Assembly: GCA_016721465.1 (NCBI GenBank)
Contig: JADKIA010000030.1
Span: 310,001-374,000, forward strand
From: Ideonella sp.
GTDB lineage: Bacteria > Pseudomonadota > Gammaproteobacteria > Burkholderiales > Burkholderiaceae_C
DNA length: 64,000 bases
Direction of reading: 5' to 3'
Position 1 is the first letter of the stretch, and every line of letters starts with the position of its first letter. The notes beneath the pieces were generated by a model, which was given only the letters and a program-made list of their open reading frames with translations, was not told the DNA's origin and ran no database searches. The position numbers were made by a program, and so were the translations under genes. Positions 8,483 through 19,238 of the stretch are shown here, one piece after another.

Positions 8483-9748
8483 TCAGCGGGGGTTGGTCTT
8501 GACGAGCCGCATGTCCCATTGGGGCACCGTGGCCATGGCTTGCGGGTTCTGGTCGATGTCGTTGCCCTTTTCTTCCTTCACATAGCTGGTCACGCGCGGC
8601 TTGGCGTAGTTGAAGGCCTGCTGCACCGAGCCGCCGTAGCGGGTCAGCCCATCGACGAAGTAGTAGGTGAAGATGCTGTTGCGCAGCTTGTCCGATTCCC
8701 AGGATTGCTCGCCCGAGCCACTGGCGCCGATCAGCACCTTGCCCCAGGGCTCCTCGGCCGCCGCGCCCATCGACTTGGGCGCCATGGCGCGGGGCTGGTC
8801 GTTTTCGAGCACCAGATCCTTGGCACCAATCAGCCGCCGGCTGTAGTCGCGGCTGATGCCGTAGCCTTCGCTGTCGCTGGCGCCCAGCGACTTGCCGCCC
8901 GGCGGCAGGAAGCCCGGCACGGCGCGGTATGCGCCATTGCTGTAGCAGGTGTCCAGCACCATCACCAGGCGCTTGGCGCGGATGCCTTCGACGAAATCCT
9001 TGAGGATCTCCTCGGTGATGGAGGTCTGCCAGATGCGTTCACGCGGGCTGGTTTCGGTGTCGTAGGTGACCACGTTCACTGCGCCCTTCTTGTCGGGCGG
9101 GCTGCCGTGGCTGCTGATGTAGATCGTGACCAGGTCGTCCTCCTGCGCGATGCCGCGCAGCCGATCCAGCATGGCCGCGATGTTGGCGCGGGTGGCGTTC
9201 TCGTCGGTCAGCAGCGTCACGTTCTCGGGCTGGAACTGACCGCGCCGCGGGTCGATCAGGAACTGGTGGTACGCCAGCGCATCGCGCGCCGCGAATTCGA
9301 GCGGGTGGATGCCGTAGCGAAAGCGCCCCACGCCCACGACGAGCGCGTAGCGGTTGCGGATCGGGCCGGGCGCGATGCCACCGCGCGTGGGCGGGTTGAG
9401 CACGTTGGAGCGGGCAAACAGATTGCCCAGGCGCTTTTCCCATTCCTTGACACGGATGTTCTCCGGCGTGACGGGCGAGACCCACTTGATGCCCACCACC
9501 ACCTGCGCCAAGGAGAAGGCGCGGTCCACCTCGCGCTCGTCGGCGTATTCGCCGGCCAGCGCGACGCGGCCGAAGCTGTCCAGCGCGACACGCCCGGCGG
9601 CCACGCCATTGCGCGCAAAGGCCGCGTTGATCATCTGCAGGTGCTGGCCGGTCACCGGCGTCGGCCCGACCTGGGCGCCGACCGGCGCGCCCAGCAGCAT
9701 CGACACACCGACCAACCAGGCGGCCAGGACAGAGCGAGCTTGCTTCAT
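8483..9748 (-). CDS. Exported caspase-family (C14-like) peptidase with N-terminal BON-like segment
   Basis: 421-residue protein starting at the ATG at 9748 (GAGG RBS 8 nt upstream); longer in-frame readings run through the preceding gene. Residues 1-26 are a Sec signal peptide. Residues 35-100 (FGRVALAGEYADEREVDRAF) resemble a BON/OsmY-type fold. The caspase-like p20 domain begins near RYALVVGVGRF (134) and has the catalytic His in SSHGS (H214) and the nucleophile in LDTCYSNG (C268, preceded by D266 as in metacaspases). So both dyad residues are intact. Export of a caspase-like protease to the periplasm is unusual compared with cytosolic effector caspases. Neighbours are a glycine-zipper lipoprotein (8-nt gap) and a TPR lipoprotein (13-nt gap), so it is clearly part of an operon. 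Substrates are unknown. Confidence 0.9.
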   Translation of the reverse strand: MKQARSVLAAWLVGVSMLLGAPVGAQVGPTPVTGQHLQMINAAFARNGVAAGRVALDSFGRVALAGEYADEREVDRAFSLAQVVVGIKWVSPVTPENIRVKEWEKRLGNLFARSNVLNPPTRGGIAPGPIRNRYALVVGVGRFRYGIHPLEFAARDALAYHQFLIDPRRGQFQPENVTLLTDENATRANIAAMLDRLRGIAQEDDLVTIYISSHGSPPDKKGAVNVVTYDTETSPRERIWQTSITEEILKDFVEGIRAKRLVMVLDTCYSNGAYRAVPGFLPPGGKSLGASDSEGYGISRDYSRRLIGAKDLVLENDQPRAMAPKSMGAAAEEPWGKVLIGASGSGEQSWESDKLRNSIFTYYFVDGLTRYGGSVQQAFNYAKPRVTSYVKEEKGNDIDQNPQAMATVPQWDMRLVKTNPR

Positions 9749-9756
9749 GGCGGGCC

Positions 9757-10464
9757 TCAGGCCTTCTTGATGACGATTTCCTGCGAGGCCTGGTCCTGCT
9801 TGTCCAGCGCCCGCACCGTGAAGGTGACGCGGTAGCGGCCCTCGGCCACTTCCTTGGGCATGCCGGTCTGGCCTTCGGAGCGGCGCGTGCCCAGCGCGGC
9901 GGTGATCGGCGTCTCTTCGGAGCCCAACTCCTTCCAGGCGTTGTCCTGCGGATTGAAGTAGTGCACGGTGCGGGTTTCGATCACCTTGACTTCCTTCTGG
10001 CCGTCCGGGGACATCACGTAATAGGAGCCGCGCAGGTTGAGGTTGCCACCGGGCGCAAGGTGATCGGGCATGACCGTGAAGTTCTGGATGCGCACCACGT
10101 TGCCGCGGCTGGGCGTGTAGCCCACGGCCAGTGCGGTCTGCTGCGCATCGGCCACCGGGAAGCTGTTGGTGTTGGAGTAGTACTTCAGGCACTTGCCCCA
10201 GGCCATGCTGTAGGCCAGCGCGCCGCCGGCCGCCGCGCCGAGTGCAGCACCCTTGCCGCGGTCCTTGTCGCTGGACATCAGCATGCCCAGCAGGGATCCG
10301 CCGATCGCGCCGAGCGCGGTGTACTGCATCACGCAGCTCTTCTGCGCGTCCGAGCGCTGCTGATCGGTCAACTGCGTGCCGACCGTCGGCAAAGGGGTGC
10401 AGGCCGTCAGCAGGTAGGCCGGCACCAACAAGGTGGACAGCACACGAACCATGGATTTTGTCAT
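9757..10464 (-). CDS. Glycine-zipper lipoprotein of the caspase operon
   Basis: 235-residue lipoprotein with lipobox LTAC (Cys22). Residues about 50-88 form a glycine-zipper stretch (GAIGGSLLGMLM ... GKGAALGAAAGGALAYSMA) of the kind that inserts or oligomerises in membranes in outer-membrane proteins. The C-terminal half (about 115-230) is beta-rich with a repeated strand pattern (LAPGGNLNLRGSYYVMSP, GRYRVTFTVRALD). I do not recognise a named family for that half. It lies 28 nt after the DUF4384 gene and 8 nt before the caspase gene, so co-expression is likely. A membrane pore or anchor role is inference. Confidence 0.8.
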   Translation of the reverse strand: MTKSMVRVLSTLLVPAYLLTACTPLPTVGTQLTDQQRSDAQKSCVMQYTALGAIGGSLLGMLMSSDKDRGKGAALGAAAGGALAYSMAWGKCLKYYSNTNSFPVADAQQTALAVGYTPSRGNVVRIQNFTVMPDHLAPGGNLNLRGSYYVMSPDGQKEVKVIETRTVHYFNPQDNAWKELGSEETPITAALGTRRSEGQTGMPKEVAEGRYRVTFTVRALDKQDQASQEIVIKKA

Positions 10465-10492
10465 GTTGTTCTCGTCCGGAGTTGATCGGGTT

Positions 10493-11470
10493 TCAGCGGT
10501 GGCTGAGCTTGATCTCCAGCGTCAGGATGCCGCCACCGGAGATCGCTGCCACGGGCACCACGCCATAGTTCATGCCGTCGGGCGACGACTCCATGACCAG
10601 GTCCTTGGCGCCGCCGCTGACGGCCTTGAAGCCCTGCCGCGGCGAGACCACCGCGTAGGAACTCTTCATGTCGTCTTCGACCATCAGGTCCTTCGCACCC
10701 TTGGCCTTCAGGCTCTTGGCGCCATCCAGCGAGGCCATCATCGTGCTGCTGGCCTGGGTGGGCGACATGGGCGGGTACGACGGCACGTCCATGCCCGTCG
10801 GCGTGGCCATCGGCGGCAGGGTGGTGGCGGATGGCGGATAGCTGGCCGGTCCCTGCGCCTGGTAGTCCGGTGCGGGCAACGGTGCGGGCGCAGCCGCCGG
10901 CGTCGGCATCGGCGGCGCGGCAGCGGCCACGTTCGAACTGCGGGCGTTGCCCGGCCCGACCAGCGGGCTGGGTTCGTTCGACAGCATGATCAGGATGCTC
11001 TCGGTGCCCGGCGTGCCGTCGAAGCGCAGGTTGGTGTTGGGCGGGATCTCGGTCATGCGCTGCGCCTCCACGTACTCGCTGTAGAGCACGTGCATGCGGC
11101 CGGACGAACCGATGTTGGCCACCGTCAGGTAGCCAGGGCGGTTGGTGCGCGCCAGGATCTTCACCCGCTCGCCGGTGCGGAAGACGCGGTTCTTCGACAC
11201 CGCGCGCATTTGCCCGTCGTCGCCGATGGCCAGGATCTGGTAGGAGATGCCGATGTACTTGCCCACCGGAGCAGCCCGTTCGATCGCCGGGGCGGCCGCC
11301 TGAGCGGGCGCCGGGCGTGCGGCGTTGACCGACATGCCGATCGTGCCGCCCTCACCGCTGTCAAAGATGGCCTTGGCTCCCTTGGGCGCTGCGGCCACGG
11401 ACAAGGCGCTGCACAACAGAAGGCCCCCGCACACCATCGCAAGGGCATGACGAAGTTGGGAATGGCTCAT
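10493..11470 (-). CDS. DUF4384-domain exported protein, first gene of the caspase operon
   Basis: 325 residues. The ATG at 11470 has AGGAG 7 nt upstream. A signal peptide covers about residues 1-27. Residues about 70-165 match the DUF4384 pattern (VGKYIGISYQIL, GERVKILARTNRPGYLTVANIGSSGRMHVLYS), a domain often found fused to or beside caspase-like peptidases in proteobacteria. The remainder is a Pro/Ala linker and a C-terminal strand-rich tail (GGGILTLEIKLSH). DUF4384 is suspected to act as a ligand-sensing or adaptor module, but its biochemical role is not established. It is the promoter-proximal gene of the operon, with an inverted repeat 30 nt upstream of the start. Confidence 0.82.
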   Translation of the reverse strand: MSHSQLRHALAMVCGGLLLCSALSVAAAPKGAKAIFDSGEGGTIGMSVNAARPAPAQAAAPAIERAAPVGKYIGISYQILAIGDDGQMRAVSKNRVFRTGERVKILARTNRPGYLTVANIGSSGRMHVLYSEYVEAQRMTEIPPNTNLRFDGTPGTESILIMLSNEPSPLVGPGNARSSNVAAAAPPMPTPAAAPAPLPAPDYQAQGPASYPPSATTLPPMATPTGMDVPSYPPMSPTQASSTMMASLDGAKSLKAKGAKDLMVEDDMKSSYAVVSPRQGFKAVSGGAKDLVMESSPDGMNYGVVPVAAISGGGILTLEIKLSHR

Positions 11471-11499
11471 GTGGCGCTCCTGGAGTTGTCTACGTTTTG

Positions 11500-11515
11500 A
11501 TACCGTTTCTGGTAT
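11500..11515. promoter_or_regulatory. Inverted repeat upstream of the caspase operon
   Basis: ATACC-N6-GGTAT perfect inverted repeat in the AT-richest stretch of the 279-nt region separating the caspase operon from the divergent radical SAM gene. It lies 30 nt before the operon's first start codon, where a repressor would block early transcription. No clear sigma-70 hexamers with good spacing were found, so the promoter itself is not assigned. Confidence 0.35.
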
Positions 11516-11749
11516 GTGGATACAGTCTGAAACTCGCGCCGGCCACCGTGTTGATGGCGCGCAAGTGCCGACAAAAATAGAGGTGCCAGCTCAAACAAAG
11601 CGCCTGTTTTGTCGCGGGAATTGACGGGGCCTGCGCATCGCGCCGTGGCCCGCGTGCGCAGCAAGCGGGCGCTGCGCGGGGCGAAGCGGTGCGACGCGGC
11701 TTCGCTGGCGGGCCGAGCCTGGCGCCGACAGGCACCGACAATCCCCCCG

Positions 11750-12796
11750 ATGCGCATCGCCGAATTGCAAGCCCGCCTGCGCGCCCTGGGCGCCAAGCCG
11801 CTGCATGAGCAGCGCTTCCTGCGCCGCTGGGCACAGGCGCTGCCCATGGACGCGGGCAAGCAGCGCGGCGACGATTTCTGGCCGCTGGCGCTGCGCGAGG
11901 CCCTGCCTGCGCTGCTGGCCGAATTGCAGGGCCTGACCGTGCTGCGCAGCCAACACCCGGGCGAGGACGGCTCCGCGCGGCTGCTGCTGGGCCTGGTCGA
12001 CGCGCAGACGGTCGAGGCGGTGCTGCTGCCGCGTGACGGGTTGTGCGTGTCCACCCAGGTGGGATGCGCGGTGGGCTGCGTGTTCTGCATGACGGGGCAG
12101 GGCGGCCTGATCCGCCAGGTGGGCAGCGCCGAAATCGTGGCCCAGGTGGCGTTGGCGCGCAGCATGCGGCCGGTGAAGAAGGTGGTGTTCATGGGCATGG
12201 GCGAGCCCGCGCACAACCTGGACAACGTGCTCGACGCGATCGACCTGCTCGGCACGGCCGGCGGCATCGGCCACAAGAACCTGGTGTTCTCCACCGTGGG
12301 CGACCGCCGCGCGTTCGAGCGGCTGCCGCAGGGCCGCGTGAAGCCGGCGCTGGCCTTGTCGCTGCACAGCACCAAGACGGCCCTGCGCAAGCAGCTGCTG
12401 CCGCGTGCACCCGAGATCGAGCCCGATGAATTGGTGGCGCTGGGCGCGGCCTATGCGGCCCACACCGGCTACCCGATGCAGGTGCAGTGGACGCTGATGC
12501 AGGGCGTGAACGACGGCGACGACGAGATCGAGGGCCTGGTGCGGCTGCTGCGCGGCACCTACGCGGTGCTCAACCTGATCCCGTACAACGCGGTGGACGG
12601 GCTGCGATTCGAGCGCCCCGCACCCGAGCGTGCGGCGGAGATCGCGCGCACGCTGCACCGGCGCGGCATCCTCACCAAGCTGCGGCAATCGGCCGGGCAG
12701 GATGTGGAAGGCGGCTGCGGTCAGCTGCGGGCCCGCGAGGCGGCGGGCCGACCGCAGCGCATCGTGGTGCACGCCACCGCGACGCCAGGCGCTTGA
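11750..12796 (+). CDS. RlmN/Cfr-family radical SAM RNA methyltransferase
   Basis: 348-residue protein starting at the ATG at 11750; the upstream extension is low-complexity. It has the radical SAM cluster motif CAVGCVFC (C106, C110, C113). It also has both mechanistic cysteines of RlmN/Cfr: the upstream one in GLCVSTQVGC (C99) and the C-terminal methyl-carrying one in VEGGCGQL (C323). SAM-binding GMGEP is present. Family members transfer a methyl group to C2 (RlmN, 23S rRNA A2503 and tRNA) or C8 (Cfr) of adenosine. The N-terminal RNA-binding part is about 20 residues shorter than in E. coli RlmN, so it may be a second, divergent paralogue rather than the housekeeping enzyme. No typical housekeeping neighbours (ndk, pilF, ispG) are present, which supports that view. 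Confidence 0.85.
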   Translation: MRIAELQARLRALGAKPLHEQRFLRRWAQALPMDAGKQRGDDFWPLALREALPALLAELQGLTVLRSQHPGEDGSARLLLGLVDAQTVEAVLLPRDGLCVSTQVGCAVGCVFCMTGQGGLIRQVGSAEIVAQVALARSMRPVKKVVFMGMGEPAHNLDNVLDAIDLLGTAGGIGHKNLVFSTVGDRRAFERLPQGRVKPALALSLHSTKTALRKQLLPRAPEIEPDELVALGAAYAAHTGYPMQVQWTLMQGVNDGDDEIEGLVRLLRGTYAVLNLIPYNAVDGLRFERPAPERAAEIARTLHRRGILTKLRQSAGQDVEGGCGQLRAREAAGRPQRIVVHATATPGA

Positions 12797-12808
12797 GGGA
12801 TCGAGGTC

Positions 12809-14005
12809 TCAGCGTGCCGCGGCCCGCTGCCGCCACAGCACGCCCAGGCATGCCGCGCTGGCCAGCACCGCGCCGGCGATGAAGGTGGCGCTGGCGCCAT
12901 GCCGGTCCCACAGCCAACCGGCCAGCACGCTGGCCACCAGCATGGCCAGGCCGCTGGCCAGGTTGAACAGGCCATAGGCCGTGCCACGCAGGTCGGGCGG
13001 GGCGGTGTCGGCCACCATCGCGGCCAGCAAGCCCTGCGTGGCGGCCAGGTGCGCGCCCCACAGCAAGATGCCGGCCCAGGCAAAGGGGCCGCTGCCGCTG
13101 TGGGCCAGCGCCACGTCGGCGGCCACCAGCAGCACCAGGCCCAGCAACAGCAAGCGCGCATGGCTCACCTTGTCGGCCAGCCAGCCCAGCGGATAGGCGC
13201 CGAGCGCGTAGACGACGTTCATGGCCACCAGCACCATGGGGGTCCAGGCCAGGCCCAGGCCACCCTGCTGCAGGCGCAGCACCAGGAAGGCTTCGGAGAA
13301 CCGCGCCAGCGTGAACACCGCGCCCAGGCCCACCACCCACCAGTAGGCGGCCGGCAGCTGGGCCAGGCGCTCGCGGTTCCAGGGTGGCTTGGGCGGCGTG
13401 CGCGTCGGGCCCGCCGGCGCCTCGGGCTCTTTCACCCCCAGCACCAGCACGGCCACGCTGAGCAGCGCCGGAATCACCGCCACCGCGAACACGGCGCGGA
13501 AATCGTTGGCCCACAGCAGCATCAGGCCGATGGCCAGCATCGGGCCCAGGAAGGCGCCCACCGTGTCCAGCGACTGGCGCAGGCCGAAGGCGGCGCCGCG
13601 CTGTGCGGGCGGCGTGATGTCGGCCACCAGCGCGTCACGCGGTGCACCACGGATGCCTTTGCCCAGCCGGTCCATCAGGCGGGCGCCCAGCACCCAGCCG
13701 GGCGCCCCGGCCAGCGCAAACAAGGGCTTGCTCAGCGCTCCGAGTCCGTAGCCCAGCACCGCCAGCGGCTTGCGCCGGCCCATCGCGTCGCTCAAGGCCC
13801 CCGAGAACACCTTGACCACCAGCGCCAGGGCCTCGGCCGCGCCGTCGATCAGGCCCACCACCAGCGCACTGGCGCCGAGGCCGGTGACCAGGAACACCGG
13901 CAGCAGCGCGTGGATCATCTCCGACGACACATCCATCAGCAGGCTGGTGAAGCCCAGCGCCCAGATGGCGCGAGGCAGGGGCGGGGCAGGGCTTGCAGGG
14001 CTCAC
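12809..14005 (-). CDS. MFS transporter
   Basis: 398-residue integral membrane protein with about 12 predicted transmembrane helices. The MFS signature between helices 2 and 3 is recognisable (SGALSDAMGRRKPL), and the loop LMDRLGKGIRGAPRDALVAD is typical of a subgroup of uncharacterised proteobacterial drug/metabolite exporters. A charged loop near the middle (about 205-225) separates the two six-helix halves. It converges with the radical SAM gene with 12 nt between stop codons, and its start faces a long intergenic region. Substrate unknown. Confidence 0.85.
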   Translation of the reverse strand: MSPASPAPPLPRAIWALGFTSLLMDVSSEMIHALLPVFLVTGLGASALVVGLIDGAAEALALVVKVFSGALSDAMGRRKPLAVLGYGLGALSKPLFALAGAPGWVLGARLMDRLGKGIRGAPRDALVADITPPAQRGAAFGLRQSLDTVGAFLGPMLAIGLMLLWANDFRAVFAVAVIPALLSVAVLVLGVKEPEAPAGPTRTPPKPPWNRERLAQLPAAYWWVVGLGAVFTLARFSEAFLVLRLQQGGLGLAWTPMVLVAMNVVYALGAYPLGWLADKVSHARLLLLGLVLLVAADVALAHSGSGPFAWAGILLWGAHLAATQGLLAAMVADTAPPDLRGTAYGLFNLASGLAMLVASVLAGWLWDRHGASATFIAGAVLASAACLGVLWRQRAAAR

Positions 14006-14358
14006 GGGAGGGCCTTCGTGCTTCGCGCCCGGGGCTCACCGCGGGGTCGAGCCGGCGCGGCCAAGGGGGCGGTGGATGGATGCCAAGTCGATTCAGCTCG
14101 ACGCTATCACGCTGCCCCGCTGCCTGAATTGGGCCGCCTTCGGGCGCCTGTTCCGGGCAACGGCCGCGCCGTACCGGTCAGACACTGGGGTGGCACCGTC
14201 CCGTCGCCGGGCCGCAGGCCAGGTTGCTGCGGGCGCGGTGGGCGCGGCCGATGGGCACCAATGGCCGCAGGGTGCAAAGGCAACGAAGGACCTGCGGCTT
14301 GAGAAGCGTCGGACCCGACGTCGGGAATCCATCCACATCGCCTGAAGGGCAGTACGCG
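14006..14358. other. 353-nt divergent intergenic region
   Basis: Region between the MFS transporter and the REC-PAS-GGDEF-EAL gene. Short reading frames here lack ribosome binding sites and recognisable composition, so I call no gene. It must hold promoters for both directions. The only structured element I see is the palindrome at 14314-14325. GAAGGGC near 14344-14350 is the likely ribosome binding site of the rightward gene. Confidence 0.6.
14314..14325. promoter_or_regulatory. 12-bp perfect palindrome upstream of the signalling operon
   Basis: CCCGACGTCGGG is self-complementary over 12 bp and lies 33 nt before the start codon of the c-di-GMP gene. It overlaps a second short inverted repeat, CGTCGG-AC-CCGACG. 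Position fits an operator or an mRNA leader hairpin. Palindromes of this size arise more easily in GC-rich DNA, so confidence is modest. Confidence 0.3.
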
Positions 14359-16485
14359 ATGCACGAGAACACGAACAAGATCCGCCTGCTGGTGGTGGAC
14401 GACGACATGCTGCTGCGCGGCATGGCCACCCGCACCTTGCGCCATGCCGGCTTCGAGGTGCTCGAGGCAGACAGCGGCGAGCGCGCGCTGGAGCTGTTCG
14501 AGAACGCCAACTTCGACCTGCTGCTGCTGGACGTGTTGATGGCCGGCATCGACGGCTACGAGACCTGCCGCCGCCTGCGTGCCATGCCGCGCGGACTGCG
14601 CGTGCCGGTGCTGATGCTCACCGGCCTGAACGACACCGCCTCCATCGAGCGCGCCTACGAGGCCGGCGCCACCGACTTCATCACCAAGCCCATCCAATGG
14701 GTGCTGCTCACCCACCGCGTGCGCTACGGCCTGCGCTCAGCCTCATCCGCCGAGGCCATGCGCCACAGCCGCGAAAGCCTGGCGCGCGCCCAGCGCATGG
14801 CGCACATGGGCAGCTGGTCCTTCGGCGTCGGTGGCGCAATGGCCTGTTCCGAGGAACTGGCACGCATCTTCGGTGCGCCGGTCGAGGCCATGCAGTGCGC
14901 CTCGCCCGAGGCATTTCTGGCACGCGTGCGAGATTCCGACCGCGAGCGCGTGGGCACGGCCCGCGCCCGTGTGGCCAGCGATGGCCAGCCCTACCAACTG
15001 GTGTTCCCCATCGAGCGCTTCGACGGCATGGTGCGCACGGTGTTCGAGCAGGCTGAGCCGTTGCGAGATCCGCTTGGCCAGCTGGTGGGCGTGGAGGGCA
15101 TCACCCAGGACATCACCGAGCGTGTGGAGGCCGAAAGCCAGATCCGACACCTGGTGTTGCACGATGCGCTCACCGGCCTGCCCAACCGCGATTTCTTCCT
15201 TGATCTGGCCGCGCCGGCGCTGGAGCAGGCGAGCCGCAACCAGGCGCAATGCGCCGTGCTGCACCTGGACATCGACCGCTTCAAGAGCATCAACGACGCG
15301 CTCGGCCACGCCGGTGGCGACGAGGTGCTGCGCGTGGTGGCCGCGCGCCTGCAGACCGGCACGCGCGGCAGCGACCTTGCGTCCGCCTCGCGCTCCGGCC
15401 ACACCGAGGTGGTGGCGCGCATCGGTGGCAATGCCTTCACGCTGATGCTGGTGGACATCGGCCGACCCGACCACGCCTCGACCACCGCCGAGCGGCTGCT
15501 CCAGGCGGTGAACCAGCCGATCCAGGTGCAGGGCCGCAGCGTGCAACTCACGGCCAGCATCGGCATTGCGCTGTTCCCGCGCGACGCGCACGACGCGGGC
15601 GACTTGACGCGCTTTGCCGAGCAGGCGCTGTACGAAGCCAAGAAGGCCGGCCGCGCCCGCCACAGCTTCTTCGACGAGGAGATGAATGCCGTGGCCAGCG
15701 CCCGCCTGGCGCGCGAGGCCGATCTGCGCCGCGCCATCGCGGGTGGCGAGTTGCGCATGTACCTGCAACCCAAGGTGGACGCGCGCTCAGGCGCCACCAC
15801 CGGCGCCGAGGCGCTGGTGCGCTGGCAGCACCCCAGCAAGGGCCTCGTGCCACCCGGCAATTTCATCCCGCTGGCCGAAGAGACCGGCCTGATCCTGCCG
15901 CTGACCGACTGGATGCTGGAGCAGGTGGTCACCCTGTTGGGCCGCTGGCAACGCGAAGGCCTGGCGCCCCTGCCCGTGTCGGTGAACGTGGCCGCGCCCT
16001 GCTTCATGGCCGATGGCCTGGCCGACCAGCTCAGCGGGCTGGTGCGCCGGCACGGTGTGCGTCCCGAGCAACTGATACTCGAAGTGACCGAATCGCTGCT
16101 GATGAGCGACGTGGACCGTGCCGTCGCCCGCCTCGATCTGCTGCGCGGCCGCGGTTTCAAGCTGTCGCTGGACGATTTCGGCACGGGCTACTCCTCGCTC
16201 AGCTACATCAAGCGCTTCTCGATCGACGAGCTCAAGATCGACCGCTGCTTCGTCATGGACGTGCAGCGTGGCGGCAAGGACGGCGCCCTGGTGGCCTCCA
16301 TCGTCACGCTGGCCCGCATGCTCAACGTGCAGGTGGTGGCCGAAGGTGTGGAGACCGAGGCCCAGTCGCTGGCGCTGCGCTCTCTGGGCTGCACGCTGCA
16401 CCAGGGATTCCTCTACGCGCGGCCGATGCCGGTCGAGCAATTCGAGCGCTTCCTCGAGGCGGCATCGGCAACCGTGCAGAGGTAG
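14359..16485 (+). CDS. Response regulator with PAS, degenerate GGDEF and EAL domains
   Basis: 708 residues: REC (about 1-125, phospho-acceptor D58 in LLLLDVLMAG, with D15/D16 acidic pocket and K at DFITKP), PAS (about 145-255), GGDEF-like domain (about 265-430) and EAL (about 445-700). The GGDEF signature is GGNAF (15424-15438), so cyclase activity is probably lost and the domain may be regulatory. The EAL motif (15808-15816, AEALVRW) and the downstream DDFGTGYSSL, KIDRCF and VAEGVET residues are intact, which predicts a phosphorylation-controlled c-di-GMP phosphodiesterase. It is only 3 nt upstream of a hybrid kinase ending in an HPt domain, an obvious phosphodonor. It heads a rightward signalling operon reaching the FIST gene and second kinase. 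Confidence 0.93.
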   Translation: MHENTNKIRLLVVDDDMLLRGMATRTLRHAGFEVLEADSGERALELFENANFDLLLLDVLMAGIDGYETCRRLRAMPRGLRVPVLMLTGLNDTASIERAYEAGATDFITKPIQWVLLTHRVRYGLRSASSAEAMRHSRESLARAQRMAHMGSWSFGVGGAMACSEELARIFGAPVEAMQCASPEAFLARVRDSDRERVGTARARVASDGQPYQLVFPIERFDGMVRTVFEQAEPLRDPLGQLVGVEGITQDITERVEAESQIRHLVLHDALTGLPNRDFFLDLAAPALEQASRNQAQCAVLHLDIDRFKSINDALGHAGGDEVLRVVAARLQTGTRGSDLASASRSGHTEVVARIGGNAFTLMLVDIGRPDHASTTAERLLQAVNQPIQVQGRSVQLTASIGIALFPRDAHDAGDLTRFAEQALYEAKKAGRARHSFFDEEMNAVASARLAREADLRRAIAGGELRMYLQPKVDARSGATTGAEALVRWQHPSKGLVPPGNFIPLAEETGLILPLTDWMLEQVVTLLGRWQREGLAPLPVSVNVAAPCFMADGLADQLSGLVRRHGVRPEQLILEVTESLLMSDVDRAVARLDLLRGRGFKLSLDDFGTGYSSLSYIKRFSIDELKIDRCFVMDVQRGGKDGALVASIVTLARMLNVQVVAEGVETEAQSLALRSLGCTLHQGFLYARPMPVEQFERFLEAASATVQR

Positions 16486-16488
16486 GCC

Positions 16489-19236
<2,748 letters not shown>

Positions 19237-19238
19237 CC

